Assembly (NCBI GenBank): GCA_036171675.1
Contig: JAVHRO010000044.1
Coordinates: forward strand, 1-19,179
Length of the DNA: 19,179 nucleotides
Direction of reading: 5' to 3'
Origin: Vicingus sp036171675
GTDB lineage: Bacteria > Bacteroidota > Bacteroidia > Flavobacteriales_E > Vicingaceae
In this document: positions 6,428 to 13,604 of the stretch, one piece after another
How positions within the stretch are numbered: position 1 is the first letter of the stretch
Layout of the letters: every line of letters begins with the position of its first letter
Notes under the pieces: generated by a model
What the model was told of the DNA's origin: nothing
The model's input: the letters and a program-made list of their open reading frames with translations, nothing else
Database searches by the model: none
Made by a program: the position numbers and the translations under genes

Positions 6428-8470
6428 ATGGAAGAAAAAAAAAGATATACGATTACAGCAGCGTTGCCTTATGCTAATGGTCCTTTACATTTGGGTCATT
6501 TAGCTGGAGCTTATTTGCCTGCTGATATTTTTGTAAGATATTTAAAAGCCAAAGGAAACGATGTGGTATTTATTTGTGGATCGGACGAGCATGGCGCAGC
6601 AATCACTTTACGGGCAAAAAAAGAAGGTTGTACTCCTCAAGAAATTGTCGATAAAAACCACGTATTAATTAGAGATTCGTTTGCCAATTTTGGCATCGAT
6701 TTCGACATTTATCACCGAACTTCTTCTAAATTACATCACGAAACTGCTTCTCAAATTTTTAAAGATTTGTACGATAAAGGAGCTTTTACTCAAGAAACCA
6801 ATGAGCAATTTTTTGATGAAGAACATCAACAATTTTTAGCTGATAGATATGTAACTGGAACCTGTCCAAAATGTAATGCTGCAGGTGCTTATGGCGACCA
6901 GTGCGAAAAATGTGGCTCAACTTTAAATCCAACAGAATTAATTAATCCAGTTTCTACGTTAAGTGGTAAAACTCCTGTATTAAAAGAAACTACTCACTGG
7001 TTTCTGCCTATGAACAAACACGAAGAGTGGTTAAAAACATGGATAGAAACGGGTGTTTTAGATGGCAAACAACAGCACCATCCCAGCGAATGGCGTAAGC
7101 AAGTGATTGGACAGTGTAAAAGCTGGATTGACAATGGTTTGCAACCACGTTCAATAACTCGTGATTTAGACTGGGGTGTAAAAGTTCCAGTTGAAGGTGC
7201 TGAAGGAAAAGTTTTGTACGTTTGGTTTGATGCTCCAATTGGTTACATTTCTGCAACCAAACAATGGGCACTTGATAACGGTAAAAATTGGGAAGATTAT
7301 TGGAAAGATTCCAACACCCAATTGATTCATTTTATTGGAAAAGACAACATTGTTTTTCATGGAATTATTTTTCCCATCATCTTAAAAGAACACGGCGATT
7401 TTATTTTGCCAACCAATATACCGGCCAATGAATTTTTGAATTTAGAAGGCGATAAAATTTCTACTTCTCGCAACTGGGCGGTTTGGTTGCACGAATATTT
7501 AGAAGATTTTCCTGGAAAACAAGACGAATTGCGCTATGTGCTAACTTCTATTGCGCCAGAAACCAAAGACAGCGAATTTACTTGGAAAGATTTTCAAGCC
7601 AGAGTGAATAACGAATTGGTGGCTATTTTAGGTAATTTCTTAAACCGTTCTATTGTGTTAACTCACAAATACTTTGAAGGAAAAATTCCCGAACAAGGAT
7701 TATTGACTGATTACGACAACCAAGTATTACAAGCAATAATTTCAACCCAAAAAAGAGTTGATGAGCTAATTGAAACTTACCGATTTAGAGATGCCCAAAC
7801 AGAAGCAATGACTTTAGCCCGTTTAGGAAATAAATATTTAGCTGATACCGAACCTTGGAAAATGGTAAAAACAGATGAAATCAGAGTAAAAACCATCTTA
7901 AATGTGTCTCTTCAATTGTGCTTAGGGTTGAGTGAAATTTTCAAACCTTTCTTACCAAAAACATCTAGTAGAATAAAGGATTTTTTGAATGCACCAAATG
8001 AAACTGTTTTACCTGCTCAACACCAAATTAATGCTGCTGAACTTTTATTCCAAAAAATAGAAGACGATGCCATAACAGCACAAATTGAAAAACTTAAAAA
8101 GACAACCATTAAACAATCTAATCCAAAAGCAAAACCCATGAAAGACGAAATAACGTTTGATGATTTTAATAAAATAGACATTAGAGTAGCAACCATTTTG
8201 GCTGCCGAAAAACACCCTGATGCCGATAAATTATTAAAATTAACTGTTGATACCGGAATTGATGTTCGTACCATTGTTTCTGGAATTGCAGAACATTACA
8301 AACCTGAAGATATTGTTGGAAAACAAGTTTCGATGTTGGTAAACTTAGCACCAAGAAAAATTAGAGGAATTGAATCGAAAGGAATGATTTTAATGGCTGA
8401 AAATAACGAAGGAAGCTTAGCATTTATCTCACCCGAAAAAGCCATGGATAATGGTGGAGAGGTAAAATAA
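6428..8470 (+). CDS. metG: Methionyl-tRNA synthetase with C-terminal tRNA-binding domain
   Basis: This 680-residue class I synthetase charges tRNA-Met. The HIGH motif is H-L-G-H at 21-24, preceded by A-L-P-Y-A-N-G. The KMSKS loop reads K-I-S-T-S at about 343-347, a variant seen in this MetRS type. A zinc-knuckle insert has C146-P-K-C149 and C159-E-K-C162. The anticodon-binding helical domain covers roughly 390-555. A Lys-rich linker leads to a Trbp111/EMAP-like OB-fold domain from about 575 (D-I-R-V-A-T-I-L ... H-P-D-A-D-K-L-L-K-L) that increases tRNA affinity and helps dimerisation. The length fits the long MetRS form. The start is chosen because the conserved Y-T-I-T-A-A-L-P-Y begins within ten residues. 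Confidence 0.97.
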   Translation: MEEKKRYTITAALPYANGPLHLGHLAGAYLPADIFVRYLKAKGNDVVFICGSDEHGAAITLRAKKEGCTPQEIVDKNHVLIRDSFANFGIDFDIYHRTSSKLHHETASQIFKDLYDKGAFTQETNEQFFDEEHQQFLADRYVTGTCPKCNAAGAYGDQCEKCGSTLNPTELINPVSTLSGKTPVLKETTHWFLPMNKHEEWLKTWIETGVLDGKQQHHPSEWRKQVIGQCKSWIDNGLQPRSITRDLDWGVKVPVEGAEGKVLYVWFDAPIGYISATKQWALDNGKNWEDYWKDSNTQLIHFIGKDNIVFHGIIFPIILKEHGDFILPTNIPANEFLNLEGDKISTSRNWAVWLHEYLEDFPGKQDELRYVLTSIAPETKDSEFTWKDFQARVNNELVAILGNFLNRSIVLTHKYFEGKIPEQGLLTDYDNQVLQAIISTQKRVDELIETYRFRDAQTEAMTLARLGNKYLADTEPWKMVKTDEIRVKTILNVSLQLCLGLSEIFKPFLPKTSSRIKDFLNAPNETVLPAQHQINAAELLFQKIEDDAITAQIEKLKKTTIKQSNPKAKPMKDEITFDDFNKIDIRVATILAAEKHPDADKLLKLTVDTGIDVRTIVSGIAEHYKPEDIVGKQVSMLVNLAPRKIRGIESKGMILMAENNEGSLAFISPEKAMDNGGEVK

Positions 8471-8501
8471 TTAGCTAATTGATTAATTCGATAATGTAAT
8501 A

Positions 8502-8543
8502 ATGCTAAAAACTAAACACTAACAACTATACACTATCAACCAC
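8502..8543. repeat. Degenerate 7-base tandem repeats before the pseudouridine synthase start
   Basis: Six consecutive 7-base units, related to AAACTAA and ACACTAA, fill the last 42 bases before the ATG at 8545, leaving a single A in between. The units drift from ...CTAA to ...CTAT and end with CAACCAC. The strand contains almost no G. The region would form the transcript leader, so it might act as an unstructured ribosome-loading tract, but it may simply be a degenerate intergenic repeat. Confidence 0.6.
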
Positions 8544-8544
8544 A

Positions 8545-9576
8545 ATGGAAAACCGAAAAAAATACGACAAACCGAAAGCTACTGATAGAAAAAAAACTTC
8601 TACTAAAGATAAAGGCAAACCAAAATTTGCTTACAAAAAGAAACCATTCGACAGTGATTCTAGCAAACCTTCTGATAAAAAGAAATCGTTTTCAAAAAAC
8701 TCCGACAAACCTGATTCTTCCGACAGAAAAAAATCAAGTAACACTCCCTCTCCTTTCGGGAAGGCTGGGGAGCATTCTAAACTTCCTTTTAAACGTAAAC
8801 CGTTAAACAAGCCTTCAACAACAGCAAAATCAACTGCAAAACCAACAAAAAAAGTTGAAGATGGTTCAATGCGTTTAAACCGCTACATCGCTAATGCAGG
8901 TGTTTGCTCAAGAAGAGAAGCCGATACATTGATTTTATCGGGTGCCGTATCTATAAATGGAATTCCTATTACCGAATTAGGCTCTAGAGTTGGTATCGAC
9001 GATAAAGTAGCTGTTGGTGGCGAATCCATAAAACACGAAAAAAAGGTGTATTTATTAATGAATAAACCTAAAAATTTCATCACAACGGTTGACGATCCGC
9101 TCGGTAGAAAAACTGTGCTTCAGCTGGTTGGAAAACTAAAACAACGTGTTTATCCAGTTGGACGTTTAGACAGAGCTACCACAGGTGTTTTAATGTTTAC
9201 CAATGATGGTGATATGACCAAAAAATTGACACATCCAAAACATGGAATTAAAAAAATATATCAAGTAACCACCGACAAAAATGTTACTCAAGCACATTTG
9301 AAATTAATTTTAGATGGAATTGAATTGGAAGACGGAATGATTAAAGCTGACGAAGTGAGCTATGTTGGCAAAGGTGATGACCGAAGAGAAATTGGGATAG
9401 AAATTCATTCAGGAAAAAACAGAATTGTTCGTCGTATTTTCGAACACTTGGGTTACGAAGTAATTAAATTGGATCGAGTTTATTTTGCTGGCTTAACCAA
9501 AAAAGATTTGGCACGTGGCCAATGGCGATATTTAACTGAAGAAGAATTGAATATTCTAAAAATGCTTCCCAAGTAA
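8545..9576 (+). CDS. RluB/RsuA-family rRNA pseudouridine synthase with long disordered N-terminus
   Basis: This 343-residue protein converts specific uridines in rRNA to pseudouridine. Residues 1 to about 107 are a Lys/Ser/Pro/Asp-rich low-complexity extension, probably disordered and RNA-binding. From M109 an S4 domain follows (M-R-L-N-R-Y-I-A-N-A-G ... S-R-R-E-A-D). The catalytic domain has G-R-L-D-R-A-T-T-G, with D209 as the catalytic aspartate, then L-T-H-P-K-H-G and, near the end, K-N-R-I-V-R-R-I-F-E. The family is certain. Whether the target is 23S (RluB type) or 16S cannot be told from sequence alone, though RluB-like is common in this phylum. The extension holds an in-frame palindromic insert at 8744-8772. 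The gene follows metG by 74 bases, much of it 7-base repeats. Confidence 0.9.
   Translation: MENRKKYDKPKATDRKKTSTKDKGKPKFAYKKKPFDSDSSKPSDKKKSFSKNSDKPDSSDRKKSSNTPSPFGKAGEHSKLPFKRKPLNKPSTTAKSTAKPTKKVEDGSMRLNRYIANAGVCSRREADTLILSGAVSINGIPITELGSRVGIDDKVAVGGESIKHEKKVYLLMNKPKNFITTVDDPLGRKTVLQLVGKLKQRVYPVGRLDRATTGVLMFTNDGDMTKKLTHPKHGIKKIYQVTTDKNVTQAHLKLILDGIELEDGMIKADEVSYVGKGDDRREIGIEIHSGKNRIVRRIFEHLGYEVIKLDRVYFAGLTKKDLARGQWRYLTEEELNILKMLPK
8744..8772. repeat. 29-base palindrome embedded in coding sequence
   Basis: CTCCCTCTCCTT is followed by a 5-base loop TCGGG and AAGGCTGGGGAG. The arms pair over 12 positions with two mismatches and one G-T pair. It is G/C-rich compared with its surroundings and encodes about residues 67-76 (P-S-P-F-G-K-A-G-E) in a region otherwise made of Lys, Ser and Asp. 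It looks like an inserted mobile or intergenic-type palindrome tolerated in a disordered segment. Confidence 0.65.
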
Positions 9577-9641
9577 TTGGCTTTAACGCATCATTGTTAA
9601 TTAAAACTTTTTCTGGGTATTTTTTACCTTAAAATCGGCAC

Positions 9642-9649
9642 TACTTTTG
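9642..9649 (+). promoter_or_regulatory. Candidate Bacteroidota -7 box for the asmA-like gene
   Basis: TACTTTTG is an exact TAnnTTTG match 64 bases before the ATG at 9714. It is immediately followed by an inverted repeat at 9651-9680. No clear -33 box was found. Confidence 0.4.
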
Positions 9650-9650
9650 A

Positions 9651-9680
9651 GCTGTACATCATTATTATTAATAGTACAGC
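9651..9680. promoter_or_regulatory. Inverted repeat in the asmA-like leader
   Basis: GCTGTAC at 9651-9657 is exactly inverted as GTACAGC at 9674-9680, with a 16-base A/T-only spacer apart from one C. The half-site centres are 23 bases apart, about two helical turns. It could be an operator overlapping the transcription start, or a leader hairpin. Confidence 0.4.
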
Positions 9681-9713
9681 AAAATAGAACTTAAGCTTTT
9701 ACGTTTATAGCAA

Positions 9714-12383
9714 ATGTCGGTGTTAAAAAAAATTTCCATAACCCTCGCTGTTATTCTTTCCATACTTGTAGGTACCGGCTACTATATTTCTTCGGTATAC
9801 GAAGATGAAGTGAAAAATTACATTCTTACCGAAATAAATAAACGACTCAACACCAAAGTTGATATTGAGGAAATTAATTTTTCTGTTTTTAGAAAATTTC
9901 CTTATGCATCTCTCGAATTTACCAATGTTAGAGCTGATGAAATCACTTCAAAAAAGAAAAAAGACGATTTGTTTAAAGTAAAATCGATTTATCTGCAATT
10001 CAATATTTTAGACATTATCAAGAAAAACTACATCATCAAAAAAATTGCTGTAGACAATGGCTACATCAACATAAAAATTAACAAAAATGGCGAAGACAAT
10101 TTTCATATCTGGAAAAATGATACAACTTCAACTGCTGAGCCATTTAAAATTGAGTTAACCAAGTTGGTTTTTGAGAATATTTCCGTTTCATCTAACAATG
10201 ATTATAAAAATTTAGATTTTCTTGTTTTGGCTGAAAACCTAAGTTTGTCGGGTAATTTTTCGGAAAATAACTACACGCTCCAAACAAGTGCAAAACTGCT
10301 GTTGCAACAACTCAACAGCAATAACCAATCGTGGATAAAAAATAAAAAAATTAATCTCTCCACTTCACTTTCGGTTCAACAAGATATTGGTAAGTATAAC
10401 ATTGATGATGGCAAAATTTCTATCGAAAATTTAGCGTTTAATTTATCAGGAAATTTTATCAATAAAAACAATTCTACGCTGTTAAATATCGTTTCACAAG
10501 GCAACAATTTATCTATTGAATCGATATTTTCATTGTTTCCTCCACAGCAACAAGGCAACTTAAAGTCATATAAATCAAAAGGAAGTATAACCTATAAAGC
10601 TACTTTAAAAGGGAATTATTCGTTTACCGAAACACCCGATTTTGATGCAAAATTCAACATTGTTAACGGCGAAATTTTAGAAAAAACCTCTGATATTTCG
10701 TTAACTCAATTAAGCGTTAAAGGCAGTTTTAGCCAGAAAAAGAAATCTCCTTCTAAACTAATTTTACAAAACTTTAACGCCAATTTTGGCGCTGGTCATA
10801 TTGCTGGTGATTACACCATTACCGATTTTAACAACCCGTTTATTCAATTTAAATCTACCGCAAATATTGACCTAACTTCTGCAAAAAGCTTTTTTAAATT
10901 AGATACCTTAGAAATTGCTAATGGTAATTTAAATTTGAATTTAGAATATTCTGGCTACATAAATGAATTAACAAATATAAAAGCGCATGACCTTCAAAAA
11001 CTAAAAGCAACTGGTCAGCTTAGTATTACTGATGGAAACCTGAAATTGGTAAATTTCCCCTATTCACTCCAAGGTTTAAATGGCTCTTTTCAATTTAACA
11101 ACAACGAAATAATTATCGATTCGTTGGTTACCAACTTCAATAGCAGTTACATTTCCTTACAAGGGAGTTTTAAAAATTTATTGGCATACCTGTTTATTGA
11201 CGACCAAAAATTATTGGTAAATGCAACATTTCATTCAAAAAAAATAATATTAGATGAGCTTTTGTCGAGTATTGGAACAAGCAAAAAAGACACTGTTTAT
11301 ACCCTAAATCTGCCAAGAAATTTATCGTTTAACTTAAACGCCCAAATTGACACTTTTAGTTTTAGAAAATTTAAAGCCGAAAATTTTACAGCACAACTCC
11401 TACTCCAAAACAAGCAATTTACAGCCTCAAACGTTAGTTTTAATGCCATGCATGGTAAAATTAATGGCGATTTTTATATGGACGACACCAACGAAAATGA
11501 AATCGTTATTACCAGTACTGCCGATATTAAAACAATAAACATTAAAGAATTGTTTGATGAATGTGAAAATTTTGGACAAAACTATTTTGTTGCCGATAAC
11601 ATTAAAGGAGTAGCATCTACAACCCTTCAGTTTGCTTCAGTTTGGAACAAAAATTTGGATTTGAACAGAGATAAACTTTATGTTCTTGCCGATTTAACGA
11701 TTTATAAAGGGGAATTAATAAAATACCAACCTGCACTTGCCTTGGGTAAATTTATCGAGTTAAGTGAACTAGACGATATAAAATTCGCCACGCTTCAAAC
11801 CCAAATCGAAATTAAAAATCAACTCATCACTATTCCTAAAACAGAGATAAAATCATCTGCGTTAGATTTAACCATTTCTGGAACGCATTCGTTCGACAAC
11901 GCCATTGATTATCGTTTTAAATTACTGATGAATGATGTGTTGTGGAAAAAAGCAAAATCTACGAAGAAAGAAAATTCGGAGTTCGGATATGTTGAGGATG
12001 ATGGACTGGGGAAAGCGGTACTATTTTTACACATGACAGGAACTGTTTCGAACTACAAATTAACCTATGATACCAAAAGCTTAAAAGAAAAATGGAACGA
12101 CGATATTAAGGAGGAAAAACGAACCTTAAAACAAATTTTAAAAGACGAATTCGGTTGGTTTAAAAAAGACAGCACACTTACCGACCCTAAAAAACCTAAG
12201 AAAGATGGCTTTTTAATTGAATGGGAAGAAGATACGAGCAAGTCGGAAGTGGGAAGTCCGAAGTCCGAAGACCGAAGTGGGAAGACGGAAGATAAAAAAA
12301 CAGAGAAAAAAGGGTTAGGAAAGTTGATTGATAAAATTGCTAAGCCTGAGGCAGAGGAATACGAAAAAAGTGATGATTTTTAG
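9714..12383 (+). CDS. AsmA-like family protein
   Basis: This 889-residue envelope protein belongs to the AsmA-like/TamB-related group. Such proteins are anchored in the inner membrane with a long periplasmic beta-rich body and are linked to lipid transport or outer-membrane assembly. Residues about 4-26 form a single membrane anchor (I-T-L-A-V-I-L-S-I-L-V-G). Next comes the typical N-terminal part Y-I-L-T-E-I-N-K-R-L-N-T-K-V-D-I-E-E-I-N-F-S-V-F-R-K-F-P-Y-A, split here only for reading. A long stretch of repeated beta-strand-like segments follows, with recurrent I-x-G-x-F/Y-x-I patterns. An AsmA_2-like C-terminal region ends near 820. The remaining tail is charged and carries a 7-base tandem repeat at 12240-12291. 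The gene stands alone, with its own likely promoter. The general family is secure; the substrate is unknown. Confidence 0.8.
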   Translation: MSVLKKISITLAVILSILVGTGYYISSVYEDEVKNYILTEINKRLNTKVDIEEINFSVFRKFPYASLEFTNVRADEITSKKKKDDLFKVKSIYLQFNILDIIKKNYIIKKIAVDNGYINIKINKNGEDNFHIWKNDTTSTAEPFKIELTKLVFENISVSSNNDYKNLDFLVLAENLSLSGNFSENNYTLQTSAKLLLQQLNSNNQSWIKNKKINLSTSLSVQQDIGKYNIDDGKISIENLAFNLSGNFINKNNSTLLNIVSQGNNLSIESIFSLFPPQQQGNLKSYKSKGSITYKATLKGNYSFTETPDFDAKFNIVNGEILEKTSDISLTQLSVKGSFSQKKKSPSKLILQNFNANFGAGHIAGDYTITDFNNPFIQFKSTANIDLTSAKSFFKLDTLEIANGNLNLNLEYSGYINELTNIKAHDLQKLKATGQLSITDGNLKLVNFPYSLQGLNGSFQFNNNEIIIDSLVTNFNSSYISLQGSFKNLLAYLFIDDQKLLVNATFHSKKIILDELLSSIGTSKKDTVYTLNLPRNLSFNLNAQIDTFSFRKFKAENFTAQLLLQNKQFTASNVSFNAMHGKINGDFYMDDTNENEIVITSTADIKTINIKELFDECENFGQNYFVADNIKGVASTTLQFASVWNKNLDLNRDKLYVLADLTIYKGELIKYQPALALGKFIELSELDDIKFATLQTQIEIKNQLITIPKTEIKSSALDLTISGTHSFDNAIDYRFKLLMNDVLWKKAKSTKKENSEFGYVEDDGLGKAVLFLHMTGTVSNYKLTYDTKSLKEKWNDDIKEEKRTLKQILKDEFGWFKKDSTLTDPKKPKKDGFLIEWEEDTSKSEVGSPKSEDRSGKTEDKKTEKKGLGKLIDKIAKPEAEEYEKSDDF
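12240..12291. repeat. Seven-copy 7-base tandem repeat inside the asmA-like gene
   Basis: Seven full copies of an AAGNNNG unit (first two AAGTCGG and AAGTGGG) plus a partial AAG run without interruption. They encode about residues 843-860 (Ser, Lys, Glu, Gly, Asp-rich). Because 7 is not a multiple of 3, gain or loss of one unit would shift the frame of the last 30 or so codons. No stop codon occurs within the array in any frame of this strand. Confidence 0.85.
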
Positions 12384-12420
12384 ATAGTGTCATTTAAAAA
12401 AAACATTACATTTAACTATT

Positions 12421-12903
12421 ATGAAAGATTATAAGATTGTGGTTGTGTCAAACAAATTGAATAGTGTTGTTAAATACTTATTTCATACAATATTAGCACT
12501 TAACTTAATCATTTCAGTTTACCTTTTCATAAATGATATCTCCTCTTATTTTGGTAAATCGCTTATTTCTTTAATTGTTTTAGGTGCTATTTTCTCTCTT
12601 ATTTTAAGGAAGAATTATATAATTAAGGTTTTAGGTGATTTTCAAATTTCTAAAAACGACATTATTATTAATATTGATGGAAACTTGTATAAAAAAAATA
12701 ATTTAAAGGATTATATAATTCAAATAGATGGATACACGAATCAAATTACCTTTTTGTATGGTTCATTTTTAATTAGCAAAGGATTTGAAAATCAGATTTC
12801 TTTTACATTAACAACCAATAAACATTACGAGTATTATTTTATAATTAAAGATAAAGAGGATTATGAATTTATTAATGAATGTGAATTAATATATGTACGA
12901 TAG
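12421..12903 (+). CDS. Hypothetical membrane protein
   Basis: I do not recognise this 160-residue protein. It has two hydrophobic segments at about residues 18-37 and 45-61, forming a membrane hairpin. After these comes a soluble beta-rich part of about 100 residues with alternating Ile/Phe/Tyr and many Asn, Lys and Asp. The layout (short N-terminus, two membrane helices, then a beta domain) recalls bacterial PH-like domain proteins, but no motif confirms that. Codon use is strikingly A/T-rich, more so than in asmA or rarA nearby. It lies between the asmA-like gene and a toxin-antitoxin pair in what looks like an accessory patch. TACATTTA at 12407-12414, one base off a -7 box, could drive it. 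Confidence 0.55.
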   Translation: MKDYKIVVVSNKLNSVVKYLFHTILALNLIISVYLFINDISSYFGKSLISLIVLGAIFSLILRKNYIIKVLGDFQISKNDIIINIDGNLYKKNNLKDYIIQIDGYTNQITFLYGSFLISKGFENQISFTLTTNKHYEYYFIIKDKEDYEFINECELIYVR

Positions 12904-13053
12904 AAATTTTTTTAATAAGTTTTCCAATTTTCTCTAACCCATAGCGAGTATTTTCTCTCACAAGCTTCAGCTAGTGAAGTAAGCAAAAAAACTATTTTAT
13001 AGAAAACTATCGGACTGAAAAGAATTAATTATCTTTGTTAAAAGCAATTTGAT
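12904..13053. other. Gap upstream of the toxin-antitoxin pair
   Basis: These 150 bases hold a small hairpin (CTTCA at 12965-12969, TGAAG at 12975-12979) and the toxin-antitoxin promoter candidate. A less A/T-rich stretch at about 12935-12985 differs from its flanks and might be a remnant of another repeat, but I could not identify it. Confidence 0.4.
13030..13037 (+). promoter_or_regulatory. Candidate Bacteroidota -7 box for the toxin-antitoxin operon
   Basis: TATCTTTG matches TAnnTTTG exactly and ends 16 bases before the antitoxin ATG at 13054, a good distance for a short leader. The expected -33 element is not evident. Confidence 0.5.
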
Positions 13054-13296
13054 ATGAATAAAATTGAATTAAAGGCTAATCTTCACCATATTATCGATCA
13101 ATTAGACAGCGTTGAATTGCTTAAAAAATATTACAACGAACTAAAAGATATGGTTAAAAGCTCTAATTCGAAAGTTTGGGAAAATCTTTCATCAGAGCAA
13201 CAGCAAGAAATTCTTTTAGCTTATGAAGAAAGCGAATCTAAAAAAAATCTAATTGATAACGAATCAATTATTAATCGAATTAAAAAAACGTTGTGA
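13054..13296 (+). CDS. Antitoxin-like protein of a RelE/ParE-type module
   Basis: This 80-residue, highly charged, probably all-helical protein begins L-K-A-N-L-H-H-I-I-D-Q-L-D-S-V-E-L-L-K, split here only for reading. That opening is like small antitoxins frequent in Bacteroidota (L-x-L-x-x-x-I-D-x-L-x-D). The second half contains W-E-N-L-S-S-E-Q-Q-Q-E-I-L-L-A-Y-E-E-S-E, the pattern seen in addiction-module antitoxins that wrap around RelE/ParE toxins. It overlaps the downstream toxin gene by 4 bases (GTGA), the classic order of antitoxin first. It would neutralise the toxin and probably repress the operon. No separate DNA-binding domain is obvious, so autoregulation is inferred. The call rests mostly on context and general pattern. 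Confidence 0.75.
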   Translation: MNKIELKANLHHIIDQLDSVELLKKYYNELKDMVKSSNSKVWENLSSEQQQEILLAYEESESKKNLIDNESIINRIKKTL

Positions 13297-13589
13297 AAAT
13301 TTTTTGGACAACAAGAGCTTCAAGCAATTTGGATAAAATACTTGAATATCTTGAAAAAGAATGGAGTGTAAATTCTGTTAAAAAGTTCAATAACAAACCC
13401 TTAGATTTTCTCGAAATACTTAAGAAAAAACTTGAAATTGGCAAAATAATTCTGCACGATAAAAATATTCGGGCTTTTGTTCTCACTAAACAGAACACCA
13501 TTTTTTATAGGATTAAGCACAACCAAATTATAATACTCCATCTTTTTGACAATCGAATGAATCCAAAAAATCAATTAAAAAACACCTAA
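13293..13589 (+). CDS. RelE/ParE family toxin
   Basis: This 98-residue protein has the compact RelE/ParE fold pattern. It opens with K-I-F-W-T-x-x-A, followed by a helix with L-x-x-I-L-E-Y-L-E-K-E-W, a Lys-rich second helix, then a C-terminal sheet: G-K-I-I-L-H-D-K-N-I-R-A-F-V-L and T-I-F-Y-R-I-K-H-N-Q-I-I-I-L-H-L-F-D-N-R. The strand I-F-Y-R-I followed by I-I-I-L-x-x-F-D-x-R-x-x-P is typical of the ParE side of the family. Such toxins inhibit gyrase or cleave mRNA; which applies here is not clear. The start is GTG within the antitoxin stop (GTGA), giving translational coupling. The 15-base gap to rarA suggests read-through into that gene. Confidence 0.85.
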   Translation: MKIFWTTRASSNLDKILEYLEKEWSVNSVKKFNNKPLDFLEILKKKLEIGKIILHDKNIRAFVLTKQNTIFYRIKHNQIIILHLFDNRMNPKNQLKNT

Positions 13590-13604
13590 CCTTGTAAACT
13601 CAAT

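Noticed and set aside
7451..7470. Degenerate KMSKS loop (K-I-S-T-S) as a sign of an inactive MetRS
   Set aside because: The variant is compatible with a functional MetRS of this type and all other motifs are intact.
12240..12291. CRISPR-like array
   Set aside because: The units are 7 bases long and contiguous without spacers, so this is a simple tandem repeat.
12965..12979. Hairpin CTTCA/TGAAG as a terminator for the orphan membrane protein
   Set aside because: It has only five base pairs, and the following run is A, not T, on the transcribed strand. It is kept only as part of the gap description.
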